A DNA stretch of 64,000 nt from Corynebacterium lubricantis DSM 45231 (GTDB taxonomy: Bacteria; Actinomycetota; Actinomycetes; Mycobacteriales; Mycobacteriaceae), in assembly GCF_000379425.1 (NCBI RefSeq), contig NZ_KB902184.1:1-64000 (forward strand), in the 5' to 3' direction. Each line of letters starts with the position of its first letter. The first letter of the stretch is position 1. A program made the translations under genes and the position numbers. Shown here one piece after another: positions 33,380 through 42,636 of the stretch. Under the pieces are notes generated by a model. It did no database searches and was not told where the DNA came from. It was given only the letters and a program-made list of their open reading frames with translations.

Positions 33380-35398
33380 ATGAACGCGCGTTATTTGAAA
33401 GTACTTCTCACCGCCCCCGTCGTCGGCGGTGCACTCGGGTTGGCCGCCTTCGCCGGCCCCGCTGCTTCCGCGTGGGCCACACCGGCCGTGTCCATCCAAG
33501 CACAGGTTGGACAGGCTGAACAGTCCACCGAATTGGCTCCAAGCCGGCTGACCGACACTGTGACAGACGTGTCCGGTGTGCTCTCGTCGACCGACATCCA
33601 AGCTATCGACGACGCCATCCGGCAACTGCAAACAGAGAAGAACCTACAGGCCTACGTGGTCTACCTGCCGTCTTTCGGAACGTATACCCCCGAGCAATGG
33701 ACGCAGGAAGCCGTGGCAGCCAATGGTGGGGGTAACACCGCGGTGTTAGCCATCTCCCCTGAGGAGCGCCTTTTCGGTTTTTATGGTGGCTCGCAGTGGA
33801 ACGATGCCGACCTAGACACGGTTTATAACGCCACGTATGAGCGGCTGACCCAAGATGATTGGGCGGGTGCCGCCGTTGAGGGCCTGACCTCTGTTACTGC
33901 GGGAGGCGGAAACGGTGAGAACGCGGCCTGGCTGGCAGCCGGTGGCGGCGCGGTTGTTGTCGCCGGTGGTGGTCTCTGGGCGTATTCACGCCGGAACAAG
34001 AAGAAGCAATCGGCAGCCAACCTCGCCGACGGCCGTGAGATCGACCCGAGCGATATCCGCGCGCTCAACCGGCTGCCCACCGAAACCCTCGAGCAGCTCG
34101 CGCAGGACACCTTGGTCTCTGTCGACGAATCGCTGCGCTTGGGCCAAGAGGAACTCACGCTGGCCAACAATGAGTTCGGCCCTGAGCGCACTCGTCCATT
34201 TACCGCGGCGATGAACTCGGCGAATTCTGCCCTGCAGCGCGCCTACAAAATCCAGCACCGTCTCACCGACTCTATCCCCGAGACCGAGCCCGAAAAGCGC
34301 GGCATGCTCGTGGACATCATTTCCTCGGCCGGTCAGGCCGACCAGGAATTGGGGCGCCGCGCGGAGGAATTCTCGGAGATGCGCGATCTGCTCATTCAAG
34401 CCCCCGATGTGATTGACACGATTACCCAGCGCACCGTGGCTATCCGGACCCGCATTGAACCCGCTCGGGCCACCCTGGCTGATCTGAAGTCGCGCTACAA
34501 CGACAACATGCTTGAATCCATCTCCGACAACGTGGACTTGGCCACCGCGTCACTGGCGGAATCCGAGAAGGCACTGGATACCGCGCGCGAACTAGAGGCA
34601 AAGCCAGCCGGACAGCAGGGCGCGCTTGTCGATGTCATCCGCACCGCGGAGCACGCCGTCGAAGTGGCCGACCACATGTTGGAATCTGTCGAACACGCGG
34701 ATGTCAATATTCAGAACGCGCAGAATAACCTACCGGCTCTCTTCCAGGAGATTCGCGAAGAAATCGACCAGCTGGGCCAGCTCCAGGGCGCTGCGTCTTC
34801 GGGCGCGCAGATTAATGTGGAGAAAGTCGAGGTGCTACGCACCCGCGCCGCGCAGGTGCTGGAGGAATCCCAACAGGTGTCCACTACGGATCCGCTGTCT
34901 GCCTATACCAATCTGACTCACCTGGACGCGGACCTCGACGAAGCCATCGCCGAGGTCCAGGGCATCGCACAAGACCAGCAGCGGATGCTGGGTATTCTGG
35001 ACCAGCAGCTCAGCGCCGCGTCTGCCCAGATTCAAGGTGCAGAAGACATGATTGCGTCTTATGGCCGAGTCGTAGACTCGAACGCTCGTACTCTGCTGGC
35101 CGAAGCGAAGCACCAGCACGCCAGCGCCGTAAATAGCCGTGTGCAAGATACTCGCGGGGCCATTGACCTCGCCCGCGCCGCAACCGAGACGGCACGGCGT
35201 GCCGCCGACGCGGCGAAGAACAACATCAACCAGCACCGCCAGCGCCAAGCCTCCAGCACCTTCGGCGATGTTGCCCAAGGCATCATCATCGGCTCGATGC
35301 TTTCCGGCGGACGTGGCGGTGGAGGCTTCGGAGGGGGCGGCGGCTTCGGAGGAGGCGGCGGCGGCGGGGGCGGTGGCTTCCGCGGAGGATCCTTCTAG
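33380..35398 (+). CDS. TPM-domain membrane protein with long coiled coil and glycine-rich tail
   Basis: 672 residues from ATG 33380. N-terminal signal/anchor (VLLTAPVVGGALGLAAFAGPAASAWA). A TPM (TLP18.3/Psb32/MOLO-1) domain at about 50-170 with VSGVLSSTDIQAIDDAIRQL and VVYLPSF. A membrane helix (about 182-204, AAWLAAGGGAVVVAGGGLWAY) followed by RRNKKKQ. A long helical/coiled-coil region (about 230-640) and a terminal glycine tract after SMLSGG, ending in FRGGSF. The TPM domain would be outside and the coiled coil inside. The role is unknown; it may be an envelope-associated scaffold. It is a typical corynebacterial/mycobacterial protein (about 650-700 aa). Confidence 0.88.
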   Translation: MNARYLKVLLTAPVVGGALGLAAFAGPAASAWATPAVSIQAQVGQAEQSTELAPSRLTDTVTDVSGVLSSTDIQAIDDAIRQLQTEKNLQAYVVYLPSFGTYTPEQWTQEAVAANGGGNTAVLAISPEERLFGFYGGSQWNDADLDTVYNATYERLTQDDWAGAAVEGLTSVTAGGGNGENAAWLAAGGGAVVVAGGGLWAYSRRNKKKQSAANLADGREIDPSDIRALNRLPTETLEQLAQDTLVSVDESLRLGQEELTLANNEFGPERTRPFTAAMNSANSALQRAYKIQHRLTDSIPETEPEKRGMLVDIISSAGQADQELGRRAEEFSEMRDLLIQAPDVIDTITQRTVAIRTRIEPARATLADLKSRYNDNMLESISDNVDLATASLAESEKALDTARELEAKPAGQQGALVDVIRTAEHAVEVADHMLESVEHADVNIQNAQNNLPALFQEIREEIDQLGQLQGAASSGAQINVEKVEVLRTRAAQVLEESQQVSTTDPLSAYTNLTHLDADLDEAIAEVQGIAQDQQRMLGILDQQLSAASAQIQGAEDMIASYGRVVDSNARTLLAEAKHQHASAVNSRVQDTRGAIDLARAATETARRAADAAKNNINQHRQRQASSTFGDVAQGIIIGSMLSGGRGGGGFGGGGGFGGGGGGGGGGFRGGSF

Positions 35399-35407
35399 GA
35401 AAAATTC

Positions 35408-35884
35408 CTAGGTCAGGGTCCGGCGCACCGGCGAGTCCACCAACACCAGCCCCCACGTCATAAATACAAGATCGATGGGGGGCGCGTCGTCGACAGCTGG
35501 ACCGTCGAGGACCTCCACCTTGCCCGAAATGAGTGGGCGCACCGTGGCCACGACATTATTGCGCGTATCGGTGATCTCGCGCTGCTTGCTCCACCACTGC
35601 GTGCGATCGAGTAAATACTTGCGCCCGTCGCAGGTGGCCTCGAGGTGCGAGATGGTAAAACCAACCTGCACCATGCGGTACAACTTCCCGTTGTCGGAGG
35701 TAGCGCGCACGGTGAAATGCTGTGGGCCGGGGCTGTACTCGATGAGGAGACGCCTGCCACCCACAATGAGCACATCCGAACGTACCTGGGCGATCGAGCG
35801 GCCGTAGGAATCGAACAATTCATTACCGTCCCACACCCACTTGTCACCCGAGGTGTCCGAGAAAATGCCCGCTTTGTTGGTCAC
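35408..35884 (-). CDS. Hypothetical protein, LURP/tubby-like fold suspected
   Basis: 158 residues from GTG 35884, which overlaps the upstream stop as GTGA; a GTG at 35893 is the alternative. The sequence is a run of short beta strands: DKWVWDGNELFDSYGRSIAQVR, RRLLIEYSPGPQHFTVRATSDNG, EATCDGRKYLLDRTQWWSKQ, and IDLVFMTWGLVLVDSP at the end (a hydrophobic helix). This pattern recalls the LURP-one/scramblase-like (tubby C-terminal) fold, which I cannot confirm. It is the third gene of the glyS operon and is probably a partner of the protein encoded just upstream. Confidence 0.6.
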   Translation of the reverse strand: MTNKAGIFSDTSGDKWVWDGNELFDSYGRSIAQVRSDVLIVGGRRLLIEYSPGPQHFTVRATSDNGKLYRMVQVGFTISHLEATCDGRKYLLDRTQWWSKQREITDTRNNVVATVRPLISGKVEVLDGPAVDDAPPIDLVFMTWGLVLVDSPVRRTLT

Positions 35885-36384
35885 GTAAACCACACAATGA
35901 CAGCCACGATAGACAGCAGCACGAGCGTCGCAATGAGCGCGTTGCTTGTGCCCATGGTCTTCTTCTCAAGCACAAGGCGTGAGACCCACGCCAGGGCCAC
36001 GATGTCCGTGAGCGGGAGGTCAGTCTCGCCCTCGAACTCGAGGTTGGCCTGGCGCACGCCCTGGCTCTTCCCGGAGAACTGAGCGACCTTCTGGCCACGC
36101 TCGTCATCGATGATCCAGTCGCTCGATTCCTCGTTGATCAACTGGTATCCGCGGCCCTCGACGGTGACGGGAATATGCTTCTCGCGCTTTGTTGGGCCCG
36201 AACGCACGATCTCCTTGCCGTCCACAGTGGCCACAGCACCGGAAACCTCTGTATAAGCTAGGTCCCAGCGCTCGCCATCGACCAGCGCCGAGCGCTCGTC
36301 GAAAATTGCGAGCGTTTCTGGGCCGTCTTCCACCATCAGCTTTGGCTTATCGCGGTCCTTGCGATCCCAAGACACCCAGTGCAT
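35881..36384 (-). CDS. Hypothetical protein with C-terminal membrane helix
   Basis: 167 residues. Its ATG overlaps the glyS stop as TAATG, so it is coupled to glyS. A beta-rich N-terminal part (LMVEDGPETLAIFDERSALVDGERWDLAYT, KREKHIPVTVEGRGYQLIN, DWIIDDERGQKVAQFSGKS) is followed by a conserved-looking DIVALAWVSRLVLEKK and a C-terminal membrane helix (NALIATLVLLSIVAVIVWF). The beta part resembles that of the downstream protein, so the two may be diverged paralogues, one membrane-anchored. No known function. Confidence 0.65.
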   Translation of the reverse strand: MHWVSWDRKDRDKPKLMVEDGPETLAIFDERSALVDGERWDLAYTEVSGAVATVDGKEIVRSGPTKREKHIPVTVEGRGYQLINEESSDWIIDDERGQKVAQFSGKSQGVRQANLEFEGETDLPLTDIVALAWVSRLVLEKKTMGTSNALIATLVLLSIVAVIVWFT

Positions 36385-37766
36385 TAGCAACCCACCAAGC
36401 GAGCTGCGAGGTACGCCTCCAGCTCGTCGAGCGAAACGCGCTCTTGTTCCATTGAGTCGCGCTCGCGGACGGTGACGGCGTTGTCCTCGAGCGAATTGAA
36501 GTCATAGGTCACGCAGAACGGGGTACCGATCTCATCCTGGCGGCGGTAACGACGGCCGATGGCGCCGGAAGTGTCGTAGTCCACGTTCCAGTTCGCGCGC
36601 AGCTTGTCAGCCAGCTCCTTCGCCGGACCCGAAAGCTCGTCCTTCTTCGACAGCGGCAGGACGGCAACCTTCACTGGTGAGAGGCGACGATCCAGCTTGA
36701 GCACGACGCGCTTGTCTACACCACCCTTGGAGTTTGGAGCCTCGTCCTCGTGGTAGGCATCGATCAAGAAGGCCATCAGTGCGCGACCGAGACCCGCCGC
36801 AGGCTCAATGGTGAATGGAATCCAGCGCTCTTCATTTTCCTGGTCATAGTAGGACAGGTCCTCGCCGGAGCCCTCGGAGTGCACGCGGAGGTCGTAGTCC
36901 GTACGGTTCGCAATGCCTTCGAGCTCGCCCCACTTGGTGCCTGCGAACTCGTAGGCGTACTCGATGTCCACGGTGCGCTTGGAGTAGTGCGAAAGCTTTT
37001 CCTTCGGGTGCTCGTAGAGGCGCAGATTCTCCTCACGGATGCCCAGGTCCTTGTACCACTGGAATCGGTTGTCAATCCAGTACTGGTGCCATTCTTCGTC
37101 GGTACCTGGTTTGACGAAGAACTCCATCTCCATCTGCTCGAACTCGCGGGTACGGAAAATGAAGTTGCCCGGGGTGATCTCGTTACGGAAGGACTTACCA
37201 ATGTTGGCGATGCCGAATGGAGGCTTCATACGAGACGACGTCATAACGTTTTTGAAGTTGACGAAAATTCCCTGTGCGGTCTCTGGGCGCATGTAGTGCA
37301 GACCCTCCTCGTCGTTCACAGGACCGAGGTAGGTCTTCATCAGACCAGAGAACTCGCGTGGCTCGGTCCAGTTACCTGGCTGGCCCGTCTCCGGATCGTT
37401 GATATCAGCTAGACCATTGACTGGCGGGTGGCCATGCTTCTCTTCGTAAGCCTCCAGCAAGTGATCGGCGCGGTAGCGCTTGTTGGTGTGCAGAGACTCC
37501 ACCAATGGGTCGGTGAATACTTCGACGTGACCGGAAGTCTCCCAGACCTGTCGTGGCAGGATGATTGACGTATCTACGCCCACAACGTCAGAGCGGGACT
37601 GCACCATGTGGCGCCACCACTGGCGCTTGATGTTGTCTTTGAGTTCGACACCGAGCGGACCGTAATCCCATGCGGAGCGAGTACCGCCATAGATTTCGCC
37701 TGCAGGGTAGACCAAACCTCGGCGCTTACACAGGTTTACAACGGTATCAATCACGGACGCGGCCAT
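36384..37766 (-). CDS. glyS: Glycyl-tRNA synthetase (single-chain dimeric type)
   Basis: 460 residues; AGGAGA precedes the ATG. A class II synthetase: N-terminal [17 protein letters not shown] and [21 protein letters not shown] (motif 1 region), [49 protein letters not shown] (motif 2), [14 protein letters not shown] (motif 3 region) and a C-terminal anticodon-binding domain ([19 protein letters not shown]). It charges tRNA-Gly. The gene is divergent from the zinc regulators, and this glyS/ArsR/Zur arrangement is the corynebacterial one. No T-box or other riboswitch is apparent upstream. Confidence 0.98.
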   Translation of the reverse strand: MAASVIDTVVNLCKRRGLVYPAGEIYGGTRSAWDYGPLGVELKDNIKRQWWRHMVQSRSDVVGVDTSIILPRQVWETSGHVEVFTDPLVESLHTNKRYRADHLLEAYEEKHGHPPVNGLADINDPETGQPGNWTEPREFSGLMKTYLGPVNDEEGLHYMRPETAQGIFVNFKNVMTSSRMKPPFGIANIGKSFRNEITPGNFIFRTREFEQMEMEFFVKPGTDEEWHQYWIDNRFQWYKDLGIREENLRLYEHPKEKLSHYSKRTVDIEYAYEFAGTKWGELEGIANRTDYDLRVHSEGSGEDLSYYDQENEERWIPFTIEPAAGLGRALMAFLIDAYHEDEAPNSKGGVDKRVVLKLDRRLSPVKVAVLPLSKKDELSGPAKELADKLRANWNVDYDTSGAIGRRYRRQDEIGTPFCVTYDFNSLEDNAVTVRERDSMEQERVSLDELEAYLAARLVGC

Positions 37767-37852
37767 GGAAAGGGTTCTCCTCTGGTAGGGGGATTAAAAC
37801 TTTTCCCTAGTTTAGCCGTCGATGAGATTCTCTTCAGCAGTCCCCCTTAGAC

Positions 37853-37881
37853 TTGACAAACTTGCTAATCTTGTTTACATA
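37853..37881 (+). promoter_or_regulatory. Promoter of the ArsR-Zur regulator operon
   Basis: Consensus TTGACA (37853-37858), a 17-base spacer and TACATA (37876-37881). Transcription would start near 37888, leaving a leader of about 175 bases before the ATG at 38065. The leader is AT-rich with no clear ORF; a zinc-responsive operator could lie here but I cannot assign one. Confidence 0.6.
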
Positions 37882-38064
37882 TCAATGTTACTGAATACCG
37901 CCCCGGGTATCCCCCCCATCTTAGGGTTACTTAAAAATTCATTTAACGCGGCACATTTCGGTAAACTATTGTTGTATAAACTAAATATTAATCAGTTGTC
38001 CACCGATATCCACGCATAGAATGCCCGGCTACAAGTGGTTGAAATTAATGAAAGAAGCAAGAGC

Positions 38065-38562
38065 ATGCCAGAACGTCAAGCGGTCGGAGACGCCGACATT
38101 TCCGCCGCTACCCGGGTTATCAGTGCCCTGGATTCTCCTCTGCGGATGAAAATTCTCGCCCTCTTAAATGAGCGCAGCCATGTCGTGCACGAACTTGTTT
38201 CTGCGCTGGAAAAGTCTCAGCCCCTAGTCAGCCAGCACCTTCGCGTGTTGAAGAAAGCCGGCCTGGTCAACGCCGATCGCATGGGCCGTGAGGTCGTCTA
38301 CAGCCTGGCAGCCCCTGAGGCGATCGAGCTAATCCTGAACGCTGCTGCAATTGCAGGCGATCTGGAAGTAACAGAACCTGCCGCTGTGTTCGACGCTGAA
38401 AGAGACGACTTGAAAGAACTACGCTCCCAGACCGCAACCACGGTGCCTTCCACTCCGGATTCCAATGGGGTCGCGGCAGCTGCCCTCATTGGCGTACCGA
38501 ATGAAAACTCCGCCGATGTGGATCCAGGAGTGGTTCCACAAACGCCAAGTCCGATTAACTAA
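38065..38562 (+). CDS. znr: ArsR-family zinc-responsive repressor (Znr-like)
   Basis: 165 residues from ATG 38065; a GTG ten codons upstream is possible. Winged helix at residues about 10-95 with AATRVISALDSPLRMKILALL and the recognition helix EKSQPLVSQHLRVLKKAGLV, then the wing RMGREVVYSLA. A long acidic/proline-rich tail (about 110-165) is unusual for ArsR proteins (usually about 100 aa). Directly followed by zur and divergent from glyS, it matches the C. glutamicum Znr locus (cg2500) where the ArsR protein represses zinc-efflux genes until zinc is high. That assignment rests on context plus the HTH; metal ligands are not obvious. Confidence 0.82.
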   Translation: MPERQAVGDADISAATRVISALDSPLRMKILALLNERSHVVHELVSALEKSQPLVSQHLRVLKKAGLVNADRMGREVVYSLAAPEAIELILNAAAIAGDLEVTEPAAVFDAERDDLKELRSQTATTVPSTPDSNGVAAAALIGVPNENSADVDPGVVPQTPSPIN

Positions 38563-38627
38563 GGCTTAACTAAGGTTTCCACGCGGTTAGGTGCTATTTT
38601 CTGTAAGCTATTTGTTGTTTCCGCTTA

Positions 38628-38655
38628 CTCAGTCTCTTAACCTCAGTCTCTTAAC
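38628..38655 (+). repeat. Tandem 14-bp repeat upstream of zur
   Basis: CTCAGTCTCTTAAC occurs twice in direct succession, 40-67 bases before the zur ATG. It may be an operator duplication or a chance tandem duplication in the leader. Confidence 0.6.
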
Positions 38656-38694
38656 GATGTACCTCAACGGCTACACGTGTTGGCAAGGAGCCCA

Positions 38695-39123
38695 ATGTCC
38701 ACACGCAATTCAGTCCCTAAACTGGGCGCCCGCAATACTCGGCAGCGCACCGCAATTGTCAATGTCCTAAGAGAGATTGACCGCTTCGCGTCGACGAAAA
38801 AGATCCACCAAGAACTCGAGCAGCGTGGCGAAAACGTGGGTCTGACCACGGTGTATCGTACGCTGCAATCCTTGGCGGAGATCAAGGCCGTTGATGTGTT
38901 GCACATGGCAAATGGTGAAACACTCTATCGCCATTGCATGACCGACGACCATCACCACCACCTGGTGTGTGGGGTCTGTGGGCGCACTGAGGAAATCAAG
39001 GGCGGGCCTGTTGAGCAGTGGGCGCGCGAGACCGCGCAGGCCTACGGCTACACGCTTACGGGCCACGATGCCGAGATCTTCGGCACCTGCCCGTCATGCC
39101 AGGCACAAGCGCAAGCCAATTAG
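38695..39123 (+). CDS. zur: Zinc uptake regulator Zur (FurB)
   Basis: 142 residues from ATG 38695 (AAGGAG six bases upstream). Fur-family: N-terminal winged helix (RNTRQRTAIVNVLREIDRF, KIHQELEQRGENVGLTTVYRTLQSLAE) and a metal-sensing domain with DDHHHHLVCGVCGRTEEI and FGTCPSCQAQ. Those two CxxC pairs form the structural zinc site. It represses zinc uptake genes when zinc is available. It follows the ArsR regulator by 132 bases and its stop overlaps the convergent VIT transporter stop as TTAG. Confidence 0.95.
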   Translation: MSTRNSVPKLGARNTRQRTAIVNVLREIDRFASTKKIHQELEQRGENVGLTTVYRTLQSLAEIKAVDVLHMANGETLYRHCMTDDHHHHLVCGVCGRTEEIKGGPVEQWARETAQAYGYTLTGHDAEIFGTCPSCQAQAQAN

Positions 39124-40211
39124 CCCACTATCTGGCCGAAGAAGGCACCCAGCACGTAGGTGATGCCCGCGGCACCCAGACCGATAGCCAGTTGACGCAG
39201 CGCGCGCGTCAGTGGTGGCTTACCGCTCAAAATACCGGTGATGCTACCCGTGATCAGCAGCGCAATAGAGACCAAAACCAAAGCAACTACTGCGCCAACG
39301 GCTGGGCCTGCACCAAAGATGAACGGGATGATGGGGATGAATGCCCCCACCGCGAAGAAGCAGAACGACGAGATCGCCGCAGTCCAGGCACCACCGGCGC
39401 CCTTAAAGGATTCGTGCTCCAACTCGTCGATACGCGTGCCCTGCTCGAGCGCTGCGAAATGATCCGCCGCGCGACGCTCGGCCTCCTCTTGGCTCATCCC
39501 CCTGGCGCGGTAGACCAGCGCCAACTCGTTTTCGTTGACATCGAGCTTATTGACCATCTGGCGGGTCCCGGGGTCGGGAGTAGAAGCGTCGAGAAGCTCA
39601 TTCTGCGACTTCACCGAGACGTACTCGCCTGCCGCCATCGATAGCGCGCCGGCGAGCAGGCCGGAAATACCGGTGAGCAAAATGTAGTTTGAGCTCACGC
39701 CGGAGCCCATCACGCCGATCACCAACGCGAGGTTGGACACGAGACCGTCGTTGGCTCCGAAGACTGCGGCGCGGAAGTTGCCTGACATCTTTTCGCGGCC
39801 CTTTTGGGCGAGCGCGCGCACTACCTCGGCATGCATGGCCTCGTCGGCGGCGATCTGATCGGAGGCGTCCTCGTCGTCGAGGTATGGGCTGCGCTGCTCC
39901 GCTGACTGCATCAAAGCCAGGGTGAACACCGAGCCGAACTTGCTGGCCAAAAATGCCATGAAGCGGGTATTGAGATCCGGGGACTGGGGCATGCCCACAT
40001 GCTCGCCGAGCTTGTCCTGCCAGTAGCGCTCGTGGCGCGACTCCGCATCAGCGATGGCAAGCAGAATCTCGCGCTCCTCGCCGTCGCGCTTCTTCGCCAG
40101 CTCGCGGTACACCGCGGCCTCGGCACGCTCGTTAGCGAGGTAGCGACGCCACTTCTTAACCTGCTGCTTTGTTGGGGTCTGTTCTATTTCGCTCTCCGCG
40201 AGTGCGTTCAT
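39120..40211 (-). CDS. Erythrin-VIT1 type Fe/Mn transporter
   Basis: 363 residues. Residues about 1-140 form a ferritin-like (rubrerythrin) four-helix bundle with metal ligands in [29 protein letters not shown] and [17 protein letters not shown]. Residues about 145-360 are the CCC1/VIT1 membrane domain with [45 protein letters not shown] and [13 protein letters not shown]. It has five membrane helices. It should move Fe2+ or Mn2+ out of the cytoplasm, the ferritin-like part capturing metal. Its start overlaps the uppS stop by four bases, so it belongs to the recO-uppS operon although it lies beside the metal regulators. Confidence 0.92.
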   Translation of the reverse strand: MNALAESEIEQTPTKQQVKKWRRYLANERAEAAVYRELAKKRDGEEREILLAIADAESRHERYWQDKLGEHVGMPQSPDLNTRFMAFLASKFGSVFTLALMQSAEQRSPYLDDEDASDQIAADEAMHAEVVRALAQKGREKMSGNFRAAVFGANDGLVSNLALVIGVMGSGVSSNYILLTGISGLLAGALSMAAGEYVSVKSQNELLDASTPDPGTRQMVNKLDVNENELALVYRARGMSQEEAERRAADHFAALEQGTRIDELEHESFKGAGGAWTAAISSFCFFAVGAFIPIIPFIFGAGPAVGAVVALVLVSIALLITGSITGILSGKPPLTRALRQLAIGLGAAGITYVLGAFFGQIVG

Positions 40212-40945
40212 TTGGTTCCTCCAAATCTGCGGTCCCGCTTCGCGTAGTCCAACACAGCGTCGTACATATCCTGCGGGGTGAAATCGGGGAACAGTTTATC
40301 CTGATACACCATTTCTGCATAAGCGGACTGCCAGAGCAGGAAGTTAGAGGTGCGCTGCTCGCCCGAGGGGCGCAGGAACAAGTCCACGTCGGGCATGTCG
40401 GGGCGATAGAGGTAGTCCGACATGGTCTGCTCGTTGAGCTGCTCGGGGCGGATCTTGCCCTCCTGAGCATCCTTGATCAGCTTGCGTCCCGCATCTACCA
40501 GTTCGGCGCGGCCGCCGTAATTCACGCACATCACCAAGGTCATCGCGGTGTTGTCTTTGGTGAGTTCCTCGGCGATCTCAAGCTCGCGGATGACGCTGCG
40601 CCACAGGCGAGGGCGGCGACCCGCCCACACAATGCGGACGTTCTTCTCGTGCAGAACGTCGCGCTGGCGGCGCAACACGTCGCGGGAGAAGCCCATAAGG
40701 AAGCGGACCTCGTCGGCTGCGCGACGCCAATTCTCCGTGGAGAACGCGTACGCCGAGAGCCACTTGACCTCGCCGAGGGCCAGGCACGCGTCAACGCAGT
40801 CCATGAGGACGGCTTCGCCCTTCTTGTGGCCCTCAGTGCGCTTGAGACCTTGGTTTTCGGCCCAACGCCCGTTGCCGTCCATCACCAACGCGATGTGCTT
40901 GGGAATGAACTCTGCTGGAATTTCTGGTGGAGGTGTTACGTTCAC
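40208..40945 (-). CDS. uppS: Isoprenyl (decaprenyl/undecaprenyl) diphosphate synthase
   Basis: 245 residues from GTG 40945; the frame is open to 40987, overlapping recO, so the start is uncertain. cis-prenyltransferase motifs: [17 protein letters not shown] (catalytic Asp), [41 protein letters not shown], and [30 protein letters not shown]. It makes the long-chain polyprenyl phosphate carrier for cell-wall glycans (decaprenyl in mycolic-acid bacteria). This carrier is what the ABC glycan exporter at the left end would use. Cytosolic, membrane-associated. Confidence 0.95.
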   Translation of the reverse strand: MNVTPPPEIPAEFIPKHIALVMDGNGRWAENQGLKRTEGHKKGEAVLMDCVDACLALGEVKWLSAYAFSTENWRRAADEVRFLMGFSRDVLRRQRDVLHEKNVRIVWAGRRPRLWRSVIRELEIAEELTKDNTAMTLVMCVNYGGRAELVDAGRKLIKDAQEGKIRPEQLNEQTMSDYLYRPDMPDVDLFLRPSGEQRTSNFLLWQSAYAEMVYQDKLFPDFTPQDMYDAVLDYAKRDRRFGGTK

Positions 40946-40952
40946 TCCACCA

Positions 40953-41693
40953 TTATGCCTGTTCCATGATCTTGAGCGATTTAACACCCTGTTCCAGATG
41001 CCACTGCAGGTGCGCGGACGTCAGTCGATGCACCTGGGCGCTGATGTGTGCATCGGCCAGATCGCAGGCAGAGGCGAGGTGTCCGTTTTGGAGCAGCCAC
41101 ATCACGTGCAGGGTTTGTTCTTGAACTTCCGCCGAGCCCTGTGGGCGACAGTTATTGCACACCGCCCCGCCGATGCCCGGATGGAAAGTATGGTGCGGGC
41201 CGGGCTTGCGGCAATTCGCGCAGTCAAAGAGCGCGAGGCCCCAGCCGGAGTGCTCAGTGGCGCGCAGGATGAATTTATCCAGCACTAGAGTCGTGTGCTC
41301 ATTGGATTGCAGCTCGCCGAAGGCTTCGGTGACTGCGTTGAAAAGGAACGGATCATCGTCGGCACCCGCGTAGGCGAGCCGCTCAGCCGACTCCAAGATG
41401 GCGCACCCGGCGGTGTACTTGTCGTAGTCGTCGATGATGCCCGAGCCGTAGTAGTTCACGGTGTCGGCCTGCGTAATCGTGGCCAGATTACGCCCCGGGT
41501 AGAGCTGGACGTCGATGTCCACGAAGGTCTGTAGGCGCGAACCGAAGCGCGACTTCGACCGGCGCACCCCTTTAGCCACGGAACGCACCAGACCGTGGTT
41601 TTGGGTCAGCAGCACAATGACCCGGTCGGCCTCACCAAAATCGTAGGACCGCACCACCACGGCGCGATCGCGAAACGACTCCCGGGTGGCCAT
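40953..41693 (-). CDS. recO: DNA repair protein RecO
   Basis: 246 residues. An N-terminal OB fold ([49 protein letters not shown]), then helices and a zinc-finger-like [11 protein letters not shown]...GGAVCNNC (about 180-205). It mediates RecA loading with RecF/RecR in recombination repair. The gene starts one base after the era stop, within the operon era-recO-uppS-VIT. Length matches the family (about 240-250 aa). Confidence 0.96.
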   Translation of the reverse strand: MATRESFRDRAVVVRSYDFGEADRVIVLLTQNHGLVRSVAKGVRRSKSRFGSRLQTFVDIDVQLYPGRNLATITQADTVNYYGSGIIDDYDKYTAGCAILESAERLAYAGADDDPFLFNAVTEAFGELQSNEHTTLVLDKFILRATEHSGWGLALFDCANCRKPGPHHTFHPGIGGAVCNNCRPQGSAEVQEQTLHVMWLLQNGHLASACDLADAHISAQVHRLTSAHLQWHLEQGVKSLKIMEQA

Positions 41694-41694
41694 C

Positions 41695-42621
41695 TTAAAA
41701 GCCCAACCTGCCCAGGGACTTCGGGTCCGACTGCCAGTTCTTCAAAATCTTAATACGCAGGTCAAGGTGTACGTTTTGGTTCAGAAGCGCCATGATTTCC
41801 TTACGCGCACGCTGCACGAGCGAACGGAAACGACGCCCATCCGAGCCCTCGATGATGCGCTTCTGGCCCGGGCGCTCCAGGTACAAAATGGCGTGAATGA
41901 CCAGCTTGTCGGGGTTGTCTTCGTCGGGAAGCATCTCGTCGATCTCCACTGCCACGGAGTGTGGCAGCTCCTCGCGCAGACCCGACAGCGCGGCCTCGCG
42001 GATCAGCTCAGAGATCCGAGTTTCCATGTCCTCGTCGGTGACGTGATCAACGGGGTAGAAACGCGGGCCCTCCGGCAGGTTCTCGGTGATCACATCCATG
42101 AGCACGTCGAGCTGCGTCGCCTTAGTGGCCGACACCGGAACAACGTCAGCGTCGCCGCCGAGCATGTCGTGCAGCTCCAGCAGTTGCGCGCCGACCTCGT
42201 CCTTGCCGGCCTTATCCAGCTTGGTCACCACACCGATGATCGGGGTTTTCGGCGCCACCTTGCGCACGTTCTCAAGGATCCAACGGTCACCCGGGCCGAT
42301 CTTCTCGTCGGCAGGGATGGTCAGGCAGATCACGTCGACATCGGCGTAGGTGTCCTGCACGACCTCGTTGAGGCGCTCGCCCAGCAGGGTGCGCGGGCGG
42401 TGCAGACCCGGGGTATCCACGAGGACGACCTGTGCGTCCTCGCGGTTGACGATTCCACGAATTGGCCGGCGGGTGGTTTCTGGCTGGTCCGCGGTGATAG
42501 CAATCTTCTGCCCCACCAGCGCGTTCGTCAGCGTTGACTTCCCCGTGTTCGGACGGCCAACAAAACTAACGAAGCCAGAACGAAAACCTTCCGGCGTATC
42601 CGTGAATGAGTCTATATCCAT
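41695..42621 (-). CDS. era: GTPase Era
   Basis: 308 residues. G1 VGRPNTGKSTLTNAL, G2 TTRRPIRGIV, G3 VLVDTPGLHRPR, G4 VVTKLDKA and G5 VSATKA. A C-terminal KH domain follows: LPHSVAVEIDEM...VHAILYLERPGQKRIIEGSDG (type II KH with GxxG-like turn). It binds the 16S rRNA 3' end during 30S assembly. The gene is followed at one base by recO. In related genomes the CBS gene directly precedes era; here the pyridoxal kinase pair and a dehydrogenase gene intervene. Confidence 0.97.
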   Translation of the reverse strand: MDIDSFTDTPEGFRSGFVSFVGRPNTGKSTLTNALVGQKIAITADQPETTRRPIRGIVNREDAQVVLVDTPGLHRPRTLLGERLNEVVQDTYADVDVICLTIPADEKIGPGDRWILENVRKVAPKTPIIGVVTKLDKAGKDEVGAQLLELHDMLGGDADVVPVSATKATQLDVLMDVITENLPEGPRFYPVDHVTDEDMETRISELIREAALSGLREELPHSVAVEIDEMLPDEDNPDKLVIHAILYLERPGQKRIIEGSDGRRFRSLVQRARKEIMALLNQNVHLDLRIKILKNWQSDPKSLGRLGF

Positions 42622-42636
42622 AATGCCTTAGTGTAG

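Noticed and set aside
33275-33631. Long N-terminal extension of dgt
   Set aside because: Family N-terminus begins at 33274; the extension overlaps the divergent TPM gene's promoter and start and has no conserved sequence.
37767-38064. T-box or other riboswitch upstream of glyS
   Set aside because: No T-box sequence or specifier stem seen on the minus strand; the region fits promoters for the divergent genes.
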